Source: a virus. Taken from it: a stretch of DNA of 56,923 nt. The stretch lies in the IMG/VR virus record IMGVR_UViG_3300018914_000073, positions 1 to 56,923 of that record. One strand, 5' to 3'. The translations under genes were made by a program, and so were the position numbers. Shown piece by piece: positions 1 through 7,633 of the stretch (position 1 is the stretch's first letter; every line of letters begins with the position of its first letter). Below the pieces are notes generated by a model, which saw nothing but the letters and a program-made list of their open reading frames with translations, did no database searches and was not told the DNA's origin.

Positions 1-834
1 ATGGATGCGCGTGGACGTTTGGTCAGCCTCGGCCGTGGGGCTTCTGTGATTGGCGCGGCAGTTCTTCTGGTTACATCTCTGACCTCGAATCCAGCCCTAT
101 CCCAGGACCTAGGCGTTGGTGTCAGTATCGGCGGAGAAGGAGGCATCTCGGCCGGAGTCGGGGCTAGTCTCGGCGGGGAGCGCGGCACCGGAGCCGGTGT
201 TGGCGCAAATGTTGGCGGCGAAAGAGGCGTGTCCGCAGGAGGCGGCGCTAGCATTGGTGGATCGAACGGCGTTTCGGCCGGCGCAGGGGCAAGTGTCGGA
301 GGCTCTCACGGCACCAATGCTGGCGCGGGCGCCAATGTCGGCGGCTCCTCAGGTGTCAGTGCCGGCCTCGGCGCGAGCGTGGGTGGATCTTCGGGGGTGA
401 ATGCCGGTGCGGGTGTGAATGTCGGCGGCTCCAACGGCGTCGGGGCCGGAGGCGGTGCTAGCATTGGCGGCTCGAGGGGCGTCAATGCCGGACTTGGGGC
501 GAACGTCGGCGGCTCGAATGGTGTTGAGGTTGGCATCGGTGTGGGGATTGGCAGTGGCGGAACCAGACCCCCTGGTAGCGGGGTCGTCGGGGGCGGGACA
601 GCCAACCCGTCGCGTCCCGGGATTAGCAACCCGCCTGCCACAGGCGGCCTCAACCCTAACCGGCCCAGCAATCCACCCGAGGCCGAGCGCCTCCGGGCGG
701 AAATCCGCAACATGTCCGAGGATGAACGCCTGAAGCTGCGGCGCAGCTGCGCCATGGTGTCTGCCGCGCCGGAAAGCTACGATGCCGACATGCAGGCCCT
801 GTGCCGCCTCATGAGCCGTATGTCCGCGCTTTAA
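1..834 (+). CDS. Secreted glycine-rich repeat protein
   Basis: The N-terminus has a basic stretch followed by a hydrophobic segment (about residues 15-32) and a likely cleavage site after NPALSQ, so export is expected. Residues about 45-190 are roughly ten tandem copies of a 14-residue unit of the form VSAGxGASVGGSNG, in which S/N and V/I alternate between copies. The C-terminal 50 residues are different: charged and helical, with two Cys (in RRSCAM and ALCRLM) that could form a disulphide. I recognise no enzyme. The repeats suggest an extended surface or matrix protein. The gene lies outside the prophage, in host DNA, and starts on the first base of the window, so upstream signals are not visible. 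Confidence 0.8.
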   Translation: MDARGRLVSLGRGASVIGAAVLLVTSLTSNPALSQDLGVGVSIGGEGGISAGVGASLGGERGTGAGVGANVGGERGVSAGGGASIGGSNGVSAGAGASVGGSHGTNAGAGANVGGSSGVSAGLGASVGGSSGVNAGAGVNVGGSNGVGAGGGASIGGSRGVNAGLGANVGGSNGVEVGIGVGIGSGGTRPPGSGVVGGGTANPSRPGISNPPATGGLNPNRPSNPPEAERLRAEIRNMSEDERLKLRRSCAMVSAAPESYDADMQALCRLMSRMSAL

Positions 835-1304
835 CGGCAGGGTACAAGGCAAGAAATATCGGCGCGGTGTTTCCAATACCGCGCCCATTCGTCTGGGCGC
901 TATGAGCACGCGTTCTGAGCGCTCTTCATTAGCTCCTCAGAGAAGGAACATCAGAGAGGCTCGTCGTATACTTTGGCGAGCGCTTCTCGAACTGTGTCCC
1001 CTGCCGCATGCCCAGACGGGGGACCCCAACGGCTCCCGATGAACCGGGTAGCCAGAACCGACGACGGAAATGAATTAGCAAATATTCGCGCTGTCGCAGA
1101 ATAGATCCAACGAACTCTAATAGTTACCTACATTCTGTAAACATTCTCAAAAAATACTACCTAAGACTATCAATACCTCTTAATCACTTTATGTCTGACA
1201 GGTGAAACCTAAAAAACCAGTTTGACAATGACCGATGGTGAATGCGTGATGTCATAGTTGGCGAGCTATGGACAGCTGGTCAACGAAGCTGAATGGAGGC
1301 GGCC
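835..1304. other. Intergenic region, no gene seen
   Basis: The stretch has no convincing ORF and becomes AT-rich around 1070-1220. A TTGACA-like hexamer occurs near 1222 upstream of the small gene at 1305, but no good -10 element stands at the right spacing, so a promoter is only possible. Confidence 0.4.
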
Positions 1305-1577
1305 ATGCCTGCAGAGAAATTCGAATCCGAGGAGACCTTCTTCTACGGAACGGTCACAATCAAGAGCGTCGAAAATCTTAACAATGGCGACAGCGGCTAC
1401 AGCTACACTCTTCAGAGATCCGTTGATTATAACGAAGAGTACGAATCGTATGGCTTTGTCGACTGGAAAGAAAACCTGCACTCCAGTGAAAATACCTTCA
1501 ATGCAGTCGACCATTTCGACGACCTGCACCCGATTCATTTACACACCAATGCTAATCAATGGGAACTGTTAGCCTAA
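1305..1577 (+). CDS. Small acidic hypothetical protein
   Basis: The product is about 90 residues, acidic and aromatic-rich (ETFFYGTV near the start, YNEEYESYGF in the middle, HLHTNAN near the end), with no signal peptide or membrane segment. The start at 1305 is preferred over an in-frame ATG 12 bases upstream because GGAGG lies a few bases before it. Family and function are not recognised. It is in host DNA left of the prophage. Confidence 0.5.
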   Translation: MPAEKFESEETFFYGTVTIKSVENLNNGDSGYSYTLQRSVDYNEEYESYGFVDWKENLHSSENTFNAVDHFDDLHPIHLHTNANQWELLA

Positions 1578-2094
1578 AACTTCAGAAAACGAGAGTTCGC
1601 TCCATCTTTACCTCAAAGGAATTGTTGGATCGCACTCATCCAACCCCGACGGAGGTGGGTCGAGGATTAGTCTCCGACCCACCGACTGGGTCTGCGACGG
1701 TCTGATCTGGGCTTCCGTCACGAGGCGCTGCGAGCCATCCTCTAAGCAGCGGGTGTGATGCTGATCCCCTACATCTTTACCGTGAGCAGACGCTCGACCT
1801 GCCAGGTCCGATACTCCTCCTGGCAGGGGCCCGACGCCGATGAATTGCAGGCAGGCGACCGTGTTGGGGACGAGAAGTCGATCTTTCCGTACGCGCCGCC
1901 TTCATTGCACCAACATCGACCCAGGCTCTGAGGACGTTCCACATCTTGAGCAGCATGAACCCCAGGCAAACCCGGAAAAACTGTCCAGACGCCACCATTG
2001 CTTGGGATTGAAATCAAGATTGCGCTTGTGACAGCTATAAGGTTGCTAGGCTCTAGCGAAACCTGCCGTAACTTCACCAAGCTCTTGGAAATAT
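1578..2094. other. Intergenic region with an inverted repeat at 1654-1683
   Basis: No gene is supported. A perfect 9-bp inverted repeat (GGTGGGTCG at 1654-1662, CGACCCACC at 1675-1683) follows the small gene and may end its transcript, though no T-run follows. The rest resembles degraded coding sequence but no family could be named. Confidence 0.4.
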
Positions 2095-2139
2095 TGGTGG
2101 GTGTGCAAGGATTCGAACCTTGGACCCGCTGATTAAGAG
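2095..2139 (-). other. tRNA-Lys(CTT) 3' fragment, left attachment site
   Basis: Read on the minus strand this is the 3' part of a tRNA: anticodon loop CTCTTAA (anticodon CTT), anticodon-stem strand TCAGC, variable loop, a T arm CAAGG-TTCGAAT-CCTTG, acceptor strand CACACCC, then A and CCA. The bases further 5' do not form the rest of a tRNA, so the match starts sharply in the anticodon loop. Such a 3'-end duplicate is what a phage integrase leaves when it uses a tRNA gene as attB. Orientation predicts the intact tRNA on the minus strand just right of the integrase, beyond the window. Confidence 0.8.
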
Positions 2140-2455
2140 AAATGCGCTCGCGGCTGATTTCCCTTAAATATCAATGTTGTCGGTTGCCAATACGCCGAGC
2201 CTGATCGGACATTTCCCCTCCGTAGAAGAACCACTTTGGCAACCACTCTACTGTAGCTGATCATCATGGCGCCGGATCCACCAGCCCTGTGGATACCGTG
2301 GATAACAGCCTGGTCCTTGAAGGGCGATTTCTACAACCACAAAATGAGCTGCCCGGGTCCTGACGATCCCTGCCGAGAACATCATAGAGACGATGCGCAG
2401 GCTGCCGAGGCCGTGAGGCTAGGAAGGCCTGAGGCTGCGAGCTATTCTGTTGCGC
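2140..2455. other. Left prophage end, non-coding
   Basis: Between the att fragment and the nuclease gene no ORF with coding character is seen. Integrase arm sites could lie here, but no clear repeat was found. Confidence 0.4.
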
Positions 2456-2995
2456 ATGGCTGACCGTGTGCATGGGCCTCACCGCCCTACCCCTGAACAA
2501 CTCCGCTTCCGTGACCGATACCGGCAGGCCCGACAGGACCGGACGGACTACCTGCGCATTGGCGCCGGATCGGTCCTGCTGGCCCTGGCTCTCTTCGTCT
2601 TCAGCTCCCTGATGTATGCGGCCAGGGCCGAGACGGTGGACGGCCGGCGCATCGTCATCATCGACGGCGACACCATCGATGTCGGGGGCGAGCGCATCCG
2701 GATCCTCAACATCGATGCCCCTGAGAGCTTTCGCTCGAGATGCGAGGCGGAGCTGAAGCTTGCCCTGCGGACGAAAGAGCGGCTCGCACAGCTCTTGCGC
2801 TCCGGGCCGGTCGAGATCAATCGCGAAGGCCAGGACCGTTACCGGCGTACCCTGGCGACCCTCAGGGTCCGAGAAGGCGACGTGGGAAGGATCCTGGTGA
2901 GGGAGCGGCTTGCCCTGCCCTGGCAGGAGGGCAGCGAGGCGAAGAAGGACCGGCTGCAGGCGTGGTGCGGGCGGGATTCGACTCTCCCTTGGTGA
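2456..2995 (+). CDS. Membrane-anchored thermonuclease-like (SNase) protein
   Basis: This 179-residue protein has a basic N-terminus, one membrane segment (about 37-55) and a staphylococcal-nuclease-like OB fold. Family landmarks are visible: IIDGDTI (Asp70, Asp72), an Arg at about 82, IDAPE (Asp88, Glu90) and an Arg in DRYRR (about 129-131), which match the calcium-binding and catalytic positions of SNase. The expected activity is Ca-dependent cleavage of DNA or RNA outside the inner membrane face. The ATG at 2456 is chosen over a TTG two codons upstream; the ribosome site is weak. It sits just inside the left att site, a usual place for cargo, and could degrade incoming or host-released DNA. 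Confidence 0.8.
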   Translation: MADRVHGPHRPTPEQLRFRDRYRQARQDRTDYLRIGAGSVLLALALFVFSSLMYAARAETVDGRRIVIIDGDTIDVGGERIRILNIDAPESFRSRCEAELKLALRTKERLAQLLRSGPVEINREGQDRYRRTLATLRVREGDVGRILVRERLALPWQEGSEAKKDRLQAWCGRDSTLPW

Positions 2996-3030
2996 GATGG
3001 CATGTTCTCAATCCGTTCACGGAGCAGACC

Positions 3031-3360
3031 ATGTCACAGGCTTATGATCGGACATTCCAGCTAAGGCATTACCCACTGCCGAAGCTGGTCATTGAGTGCA
3101 TCAAGTGCCGGCGGACGGGCCGGTTCGACGTGGCCCAACTGATCGAGAAGCTCGGCGAGACTTACCCAGTCTATCAGGCTGTCGACAGATTGACCCGCGA
3201 TTGGGAATGCGAGAAGCCCGGCGCCATCCCAGCCTATAAGCTGCATCCCAAGGCTATGTACTGCCTCCCTCACCTGCCTGAGTGGCACGAGCGGGTCGGC
3301 CGCTTCTGGTGCGACGCGAACAACGGCCGTAAACCGGCGCCGCTCTACAAAAGCTCATGA
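3031..3360 (+). CDS. Hypothetical protein, 109 aa
   Basis: The protein has a Cys pair (CIKC, about residues 20-23) and later single Cys residues, which hints at a zinc-binding fold, followed by a helical stretch LIEKLGETYPVYQAVDRL and a C-terminal WHERVGRFWCDAN. It follows the SNase gene by 35 bases on the same strand and converges with the next minus-strand gene, overlapping it by a few bases. No family recognised. Confidence 0.6.
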   Translation: MSQAYDRTFQLRHYPLPKLVIECIKCRRTGRFDVAQLIEKLGETYPVYQAVDRLTRDWECEKPGAIPAYKLHPKAMYCLPHLPEWHERVGRFWCDANNGRKPAPLYKSS

Positions 3361-3621
3361 CCGCCGCTTGAGCAGCAGATCCCTCACCGCAGCATAGAGG
3401 GCAGGATCGCTGTAGATCCTGACCTTACACCGATGCCAGATCTCGGCCTCGTCTCGGTCTTGAGGATCTTCAGGCTCTATGAAGCGCAGGTGTTCACCAT
3501 CGGGGAGCACGTCCACCCGCACCCTCGTGCGGCGGGCAAAATGGAGGAAGTACTCGGCCAACTCGTGGAGCGTAGGGCTTGTTGAATGGCCGCGCGGCGG
3601 CGTATGCTGCCAATCGTCCAT
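3355..3621 (-). CDS. Hypothetical protein, 88 aa
   Basis: A small soluble protein with a helical HELAEYFLHFARRTRVRVDVL segment and an acidic centre (EPEDPQDRDEAEIW). Codon use is like the phage genes. It converges with the 109-residue gene and overlaps its last bases. Function unknown. Confidence 0.5.
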   Translation of the reverse strand: MDDWQHTPPRGHSTSPTLHELAEYFLHFARRTRVRVDVLPDGEHLRFIEPEDPQDRDEAEIWHRCKVRIYSDPALYAAVRDLLLKRRS

Positions 3622-4451
3622 GGCAACCTCTTGAGATGGGGCTGTTGGGATAGGCCCGGTCAGCGCCGCAATCGCTGACTGGGCCGCTTGTTTTGCGAAG
3701 ACAGGCTTCGGCTAGGTCTCGATGGCGATGCGACAGACGCCAGCACAATGATCCTGGTTGCAATCAGCTGGCGGCGTGTCTCGCATCGGCATCGTTAGGC
3801 CCTCAGATGAGTTGATGGGCACCGATTGTGGCGCGACTATCTGAACTTTCAAGCAAAAAATTTCTGACGAATGTTGGCCGTGTAGGGTATAGATCGTACC
3901 CAACCTACAACTACGGGCGCATTTCAGCGAGGCGATTAATCGGATTACGAACGTTCCTAGGTCGGATATTTAATTCCGATTTTCGTCACACGAATTCGCA
4001 TTAATTCGAATCCTTTGGTCAGTGAAAACTTACTTACTTTTGGAGAATCCAATTTTCAAAATACAGAACTCAATCCTTCAAAAATGCCGCTGAGAAAATC
4101 TCGTTCGCTGATACGAGCAAGGATTGGGCTTAGGATTCACGATCAGGATTGATGAACGAATCCTGCATCGATCTTTCCGTTGCGTGGGAAAACGACGTGG
4201 GAAAAGGATCAGTCAATATTGATCCTTAATTCAGCGAGCCAAACTCGGCGTTGCTCTCTGACCTGGGTAGGATTGGTTAAACGAAATTGGTCGGAAATTT
4301 GCTCGAAAGCGAACGCTCCCCGGTCGGAAATTCGATCACAAAAATCGAATTTCCGACTGTTTTTCGTCGCCCGTTTCATCCGCATGACAGGGCCCTACAG
4401 GGCCCCAACACTGCAATCCAGATAAGACTAAAGAATGAAGCTCAAGACGAC
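3622..4451. other. AT-rich island with repeated AGGATT motifs, no gene
   Basis: Roughly 3820-4360 is much richer in A+T than the rest of the prophage and has no believable ORF. AGGATT or its complement AATCCT occurs exactly at 4009, 4072, 4120, 4132, 4145, 4159 and 4269. There is an 8-bp inverted repeat (AAGGATCA 4204-4211, TGATCCTT 4220-4227), a TCGGA/TCCGA pair near 3962-3979, and a direct repeat GGTCGGAAATT at 4289-4299 and 4322-4332. The island separates the plus-strand left-end genes from the end of the minus-strand late block. Confidence 0.6.
4323..4364 (+). terminator. Hairpin with T-run
   Basis: GTCGGAAATTCGAT (4323-4336) pairs perfectly with ATCGAATTTCCGAC (4344-4357) around a 7-base loop and is followed by TGTTTTT. 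It fits a Rho-independent terminator on the plus strand, though no gene immediately precedes it; it may instead block transcription entering the late block. Confidence 0.55.
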
Positions 4452-4485
4452 AAAAGAGCCCTCCCGAGCCGTAGCTCAGGAGGGC
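4452..4485 (-). terminator. Late operon terminator
   Basis: Minus-strand stem GCCCTCC/GGAGGGC with an inner GAGC/GCTC pairing, followed on that strand by TCTTTTG. It lies about 60 bases past the stop of the last minus-strand late gene and is well placed to end the lysis transcript. Confidence 0.7.
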
Positions 4486-4547
4486 TAGTTTGGGAGGGAA
4501 CGCCCTAGAAGGGCTCCTCCCCCACCGGAGGCACCGGCGAGGAAGCT

Positions 4548-5015
4548 CTAAATCTGTGGGACAGGAATCACGGGCAGGTCCTGCCATATGGTCCAGAAGC
4601 CGTGTGGGACGGCGTAGTTTACCTGCCCTCGGATTACCAAGTCCCTGAGGCCGTCCAACTCTGCCGGGATCTTCGCGCAGAGCTCGTTTGAGCCCGGGCC
4701 AAGACTGGCAGTCCGGATGTCCTTGATGACCTCGCCGTCCCGCCGGCGCGCGACTACGGCCGGATACTCAACAGCGGTCCCATCCACAACCAAGCTCCAG
4801 GCTACGACGGTCGGCTGAGCGTAGCGCTCCTTGTGCCAGGTCCAGCGCCAGCAGACACGCCCCGGTTCGCGGAGCGTCACCTCCGCCTTCTGGTTGGACA
4901 GAACGGGAGCGAAATGAGCTTCAAGCGATGGGCTCACGTACATGAACAGGGAAGAGCCGACGAACGCAGCGATGAGCCACACTGCGGCGCCGGCCATGAC
5001 TTTCCGCATGGTCAT
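4548..5015 (-). CDS. Membrane-anchored lysis-region protein, possible spanin
   Basis: A 155-residue protein with a signal-anchor (about residues 7-28) and a periplasmic domain holding two Cys (in RVCWRW and NELCAK). It is the last gene of the late block and its start overlaps the stop of the upstream holin-like gene (ATGA), so translation is coupled. Position and topology fit a spanin or other lysis accessory protein, but no spanin signature is recognised, so this is inference. Confidence 0.6.
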   Translation of the reverse strand: MTMRKVMAGAAVWLIAAFVGSSLFMYVSPSLEAHFAPVLSNQKAEVTLREPGRVCWRWTWHKERYAQPTVVAWSLVVDGTAVEYPAVVARRRDGEVIKDIRTASLGPGSNELCAKIPAELDGLRDLVIRGQVNYAVPHGFWTIWQDLPVIPVPQI

Positions 5016-5401
5016 TTGACGCCGCCTCCCCTGAGAAAGAACATGATCGCGGTGCCGATGCCGCCGAGCAGGATGGTCATCACAGCCAGGAAGCCCTGCT
5101 TGACGATGGCCTCCTTGATCTCACGCGATGAGCGCATCGAGGCAAAATCCTTACGCAGGTTCGCCATATCGTTGGGATCGATCCCGGCCCGCTCAAGAAA
5201 CCGCTCGATACCGCGCTCAACGGCATGCTCTGCCGCCTCAGTGGCCGCGGCCTTGGCGATCTGCTCCACCTCCTCCTTCGAGGGCGCTCGGGCCAACGCC
5301 TGGGCGACCGCATGATCGGCCGCCAGCCTCGCGATGTTCTCGAGCTGGCTGACGGGGATGATGGCCTGAGGGCTTGTTCCGAGATCCGGGATATCGACCA
5401 T
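5012..5401 (-). CDS. Holin-like membrane protein
   Basis: Of 129 residues, most form acidic and alanine-rich helices likely to be coiled coil (about 35-100). One strong membrane segment follows near the C-terminus (GFLAVMTILLGGIGTAIMFF) with a short basic-glycine tail. A single C-terminal membrane helix beside the endolysin fits a holin or holin regulator. The gene follows the LLH-like holin by a few bases. Confidence 0.55.
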   Translation of the reverse strand: MVDIPDLGTSPQAIIPVSQLENIARLAADHAVAQALARAPSKEEVEQIAKAAATEAAEHAVERGIERFLERAGIDPNDMANLRKDFASMRSSREIKEAIVKQGFLAVMTILLGGIGTAIMFFLRGGGVK

Positions 5402-5407
5402 GATGGG

Positions 5408-5857
5408 CTAGGCTCCCGGACGCTTGGCCTGATCACCGTCCACCGCGTCGATCACGGCCGCTCCGATGGTGCCGATAACGGAGCCGAGCGGCCCGAAGGT
5501 GCCGAGCACCTGGGGTAGATGGGTCTTGGCGAGATCCACGAGGTTTTCCTGCGGCACTCCGAGCTTCTTGAGGGTGTCAGGAACTGTCTTGCGTGTGTAC
5601 TCGGCAGCCTCGACCAGCACTTCCGCCTGGACATCGGCCGGCACGACATCGCCCTGCTTGAAGCCACGCTGCGAGAGGGCTCCGACGAGGCCATTGACCA
5701 TGGCAGAGATCACCGCCTTGCGCCGTTCGGTGTCCGCCAGGGCTCCCCATTTGTCGAAGAGCCGGTTCAGAACGATGGGCACGGCCACCGGAATCAGGGC
5801 CACGATGATCGTGACGAAGGCGGTGAGCATCTGCTCGAAAAACAGGTTCCAGTCCAT
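5408..5857 (-). CDS. Phage holin, LLH-like
   Basis: The protein has an N-terminal membrane segment (FVTIIVALIPVAVPIVL, about 14-30) and a long soluble region with features of LLH-type holins: VLVEAAEYTRK followed by LKKLGVPQENLVDLAK. A glycine-rich hydrophobic stretch near the end (LGSVIGTIGAAVIDAV) may be a second membrane contact. It lies directly after the endolysin gene and would time its access to the cell wall. Confidence 0.65.
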   Translation of the reverse strand: MDWNLFFEQMLTAFVTIIVALIPVAVPIVLNRLFDKWGALADTERRKAVISAMVNGLVGALSQRGFKQGDVVPADVQAEVLVEAAEYTRKTVPDTLKKLGVPQENLVDLAKTHLPQVLGTFGPLGSVIGTIGAAVIDAVDGDQAKRPGA

Positions 5858-5867
5858 GGGGTTTCTC

Positions 5868-6575
5868 CTACGGGATCATGGCTTTGAGGGCTGAGGCATC
5901 GATGCCGAGAACGGCAGCGACGGCGACGAGGGCAGTGATGAGGGCCGCCATGGCAGCGAGAGCGGCAGGGGATGGACCGGCGGCGGGCGGCTGCGCCGCC
6001 GGGGTCGACGGGATGTCGCGAGGCGGAGGAACAGGAGCCGTGCCAGCCAGGCCCTTGGCCTTCGTCAGGGCGGCCTCAACGGCCTCGGCACTGATGAGGG
6101 ACTTGTTCAAGCCGTCGCCCGCGTAATAGCTCTGCCCCCGCTCCACCGTCCGGTGAGCGCCCCTCATGCGATAGGGCACCGGGAACGAGGCCCATTCCTT
6201 GGCGAGTTCGATCATGAACTCATGATCGGTCATGCGACCGGAGATCCACCTCTCGTAGCCGCGGCGCCGGAGCAGATACAGGCCTAGCCGGTCCTGATAA
6301 TCGGGCGTGAAGACGTCTTCCGCCTTCAGGTTCAGCTCGGTCGCTAGATCCCGGAGGGTGGCGTCCATGAACTGGTACCGGCCGCAGGCCGAGGAGCCGA
6401 AGGTCTTGGTGCGCCACTTCCCCTGATCCAGCACCTCTTTCATGGTCATGGAGGTCAGGGGCTTGGGCATCCGGTCCATGCGGTTGCCGTAGACGGTATC
6501 GTAGCCTTTCGGGGCTTCCTTCGATCCGATGAAGTCAAGAAGCATCGCCGCCGGCCTGGGGACGGTCTTATCCAT
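5868..6575 (-). CDS. Endolysin, lambda R-like murein lytic transglycosylase, membrane-tailed
   Basis: Residues about 10-165 match the lambda endolysin fold: FIGSKEAPKGYDTV carries the expected catalytic Glu (Glu20), SACGRYQF is the conserved GRYQ block, and WASFPVP the later one. A Pro/Ala linker (about 180-205) leads to a C-terminal hydrophobic helix (AALITALVAVAAVLGI) that lambda R lacks. There is no N-terminal signal, so release should need a holin; the C-terminal helix might tether the enzyme to the membrane. It starts the lysis cassette. Confidence 0.8.
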   Translation of the reverse strand: MDKTVPRPAAMLLDFIGSKEAPKGYDTVYGNRMDRMPKPLTSMTMKEVLDQGKWRTKTFGSSACGRYQFMDATLRDLATELNLKAEDVFTPDYQDRLGLYLLRRRGYERWISGRMTDHEFMIELAKEWASFPVPYRMRGAHRTVERGQSYYAGDGLNKSLISAEAVEAALTKAKGLAGTAPVPPPRDIPSTPAAQPPAAGPSPAALAAMAALITALVAVAAVLGIDASALKAMIP

Positions 6576-6675
6576 GGGGATTCCTCGGTTGTGGGGGAGT
6601 TCAGTCAGAAGCCGTCCACCCGAGCGACAGCGCCCGCCCGAATGTCTCGATGGTCATGATGGATCGTAGTGGGGA

Positions 6676-6702
6676 TAAAGAAAAAGCCGCCCGAAGGCGG
6701 CT
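6676..6702 (-). terminator. Terminator after the dioxygenase gene
   Basis: Perfect stem AGCCGCC/GGCGGCT around a 4-base loop, with TTTTTCTTTA following on the minus strand. It lies about 25 bases past the stop of the dioxygenase gene and before the endolysin gene, so the dioxygenase may end a transcript and lysis genes may need readthrough or their own promoter. Confidence 0.7.
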
Positions 6703-6727
6703 GTCTTAAGTCACTTCGTTTTCGTGC

Positions 6728-7540
6728 TTAGGGGATCATGCTCGGATCGAGATCAGCCAACTTGCCGTCCTTGATATAGTACGGCCAGGGCTTTGAGCAT
6801 TCCGCTTTTGCAAACCCGTTCATGTAGTACATGCGGTGGTGCTCGGACCGGTTCGGCTGTGAGCCATGGACGATCAGAGAAGACCAAATCAGCATGTCGC
6901 CGGGATCCGCATCGAAGATCTTTGTCGGCAGATGCTTGAACTTCTCCGCATTCTTGTTGCGATCGAAGCCGCGCAGTGATCCAAAATCATTGTCCTCGAT
7001 AATTCCGATGTCGCCCAGCTTATGGCTGCCCAGGACATATTCTACGCCACCGTTCTCCGCCCGCATCCGGTCAACGATGATCGCTGTTTGCAGATAGGCG
7101 TCTTGTTCGATGATACCTGGATACTCAGAGCGTGGGGACCGGAACATGATATCTTGGTGCCAAGCGAAGCTATCCCCATCCCCAGGCAGGCGATAATACA
7201 GCTGATTGTTCAGCTGCTTGACGTTCGGACCAAGGATCGACGAGACGATTTTCTGAAGCCGCTCGTCCTTCCGGTAGCGGTCGAGTGTCTCATTTGCCAA
7301 CGAAGGCCAGAAGATCAGGGCGGGAGACTCGCCACCGCTTCTCGTGGTGGTTTCCAGAGGGCGATACTTGTACCCGTTCTCGGTGATCTTGGAGAGCTGG
7401 GTCAGTGCCATGTAAGCCGCTGACCGGATTTCGTTCATCTCCTCCGGCCTGAAAACCCCTTTGATGACTGTAACACCATCACGGCGGTAAGCATCTACGT
7501 AACTCTCTTCCTTGGGCTTCCTCACGAGACCAAACATCAT
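6728..7540 (-). CDS. Phytanoyl-CoA dioxygenase (PhyH) family Fe(II)/2-oxoglutarate oxygenase
   Basis: A 270-residue cupin-type oxygenase. The iron triad is visible: His128 and Asp130 in WHQD and His225 in VHGSQPNRS, with Arg236 placed to bind 2-oxoglutarate. Family members hydroxylate acyl-CoAs, amino acids or secondary metabolites using O2; the substrate here cannot be read from sequence. It is not a structural protein, yet sits in the late block between fibre accessory genes and the endolysin, with a gap upstream and its own terminator downstream. It looks like cargo that may alter the host surface, a metabolite or the virion. Codon use is slightly more AT-rich than its neighbours. Confidence 0.85.
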   Translation of the reverse strand: MMFGLVRKPKEESYVDAYRRDGVTVIKGVFRPEEMNEIRSAAYMALTQLSKITENGYKYRPLETTTRSGGESPALIFWPSLANETLDRYRKDERLQKIVSSILGPNVKQLNNQLYYRLPGDGDSFAWHQDIMFRSPRSEYPGIIEQDAYLQTAIIVDRMRAENGGVEYVLGSHKLGDIGIIEDNDFGSLRGFDRNKNAEKFKHLPTKIFDADPGDMLIWSSLIVHGSQPNRSEHHRMYYMNGFAKAECSKPWPYYIKDGKLADLDPSMIP

Positions 7541-7633
7541 TGCCCCTCCCGGCTGAATATCGTTGCATACTCATCAGGAGGCCCGGGCGTGTCAACTGCC
7601 CTCCTCGGTCGCACGGCCCCTTCTGTGTAGGCC

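Noticed and set aside
110-560. Regularly repeated DNA that could suggest a CRISPR array
   Set aside because: The 42-base period keeps reading frame and encodes a degenerate 14-residue protein repeat without unique spacers.
1769-2080. Minus-strand frames that might be a decayed transposase
   Set aside because: No transposase motif or terminal repeat could be identified; left as non-coding.
4180-4425. Plus-strand ORF in the AT-rich island
   Set aside because: No ribosome site, no protein-like pattern, and the inverted repeats lie inside it.
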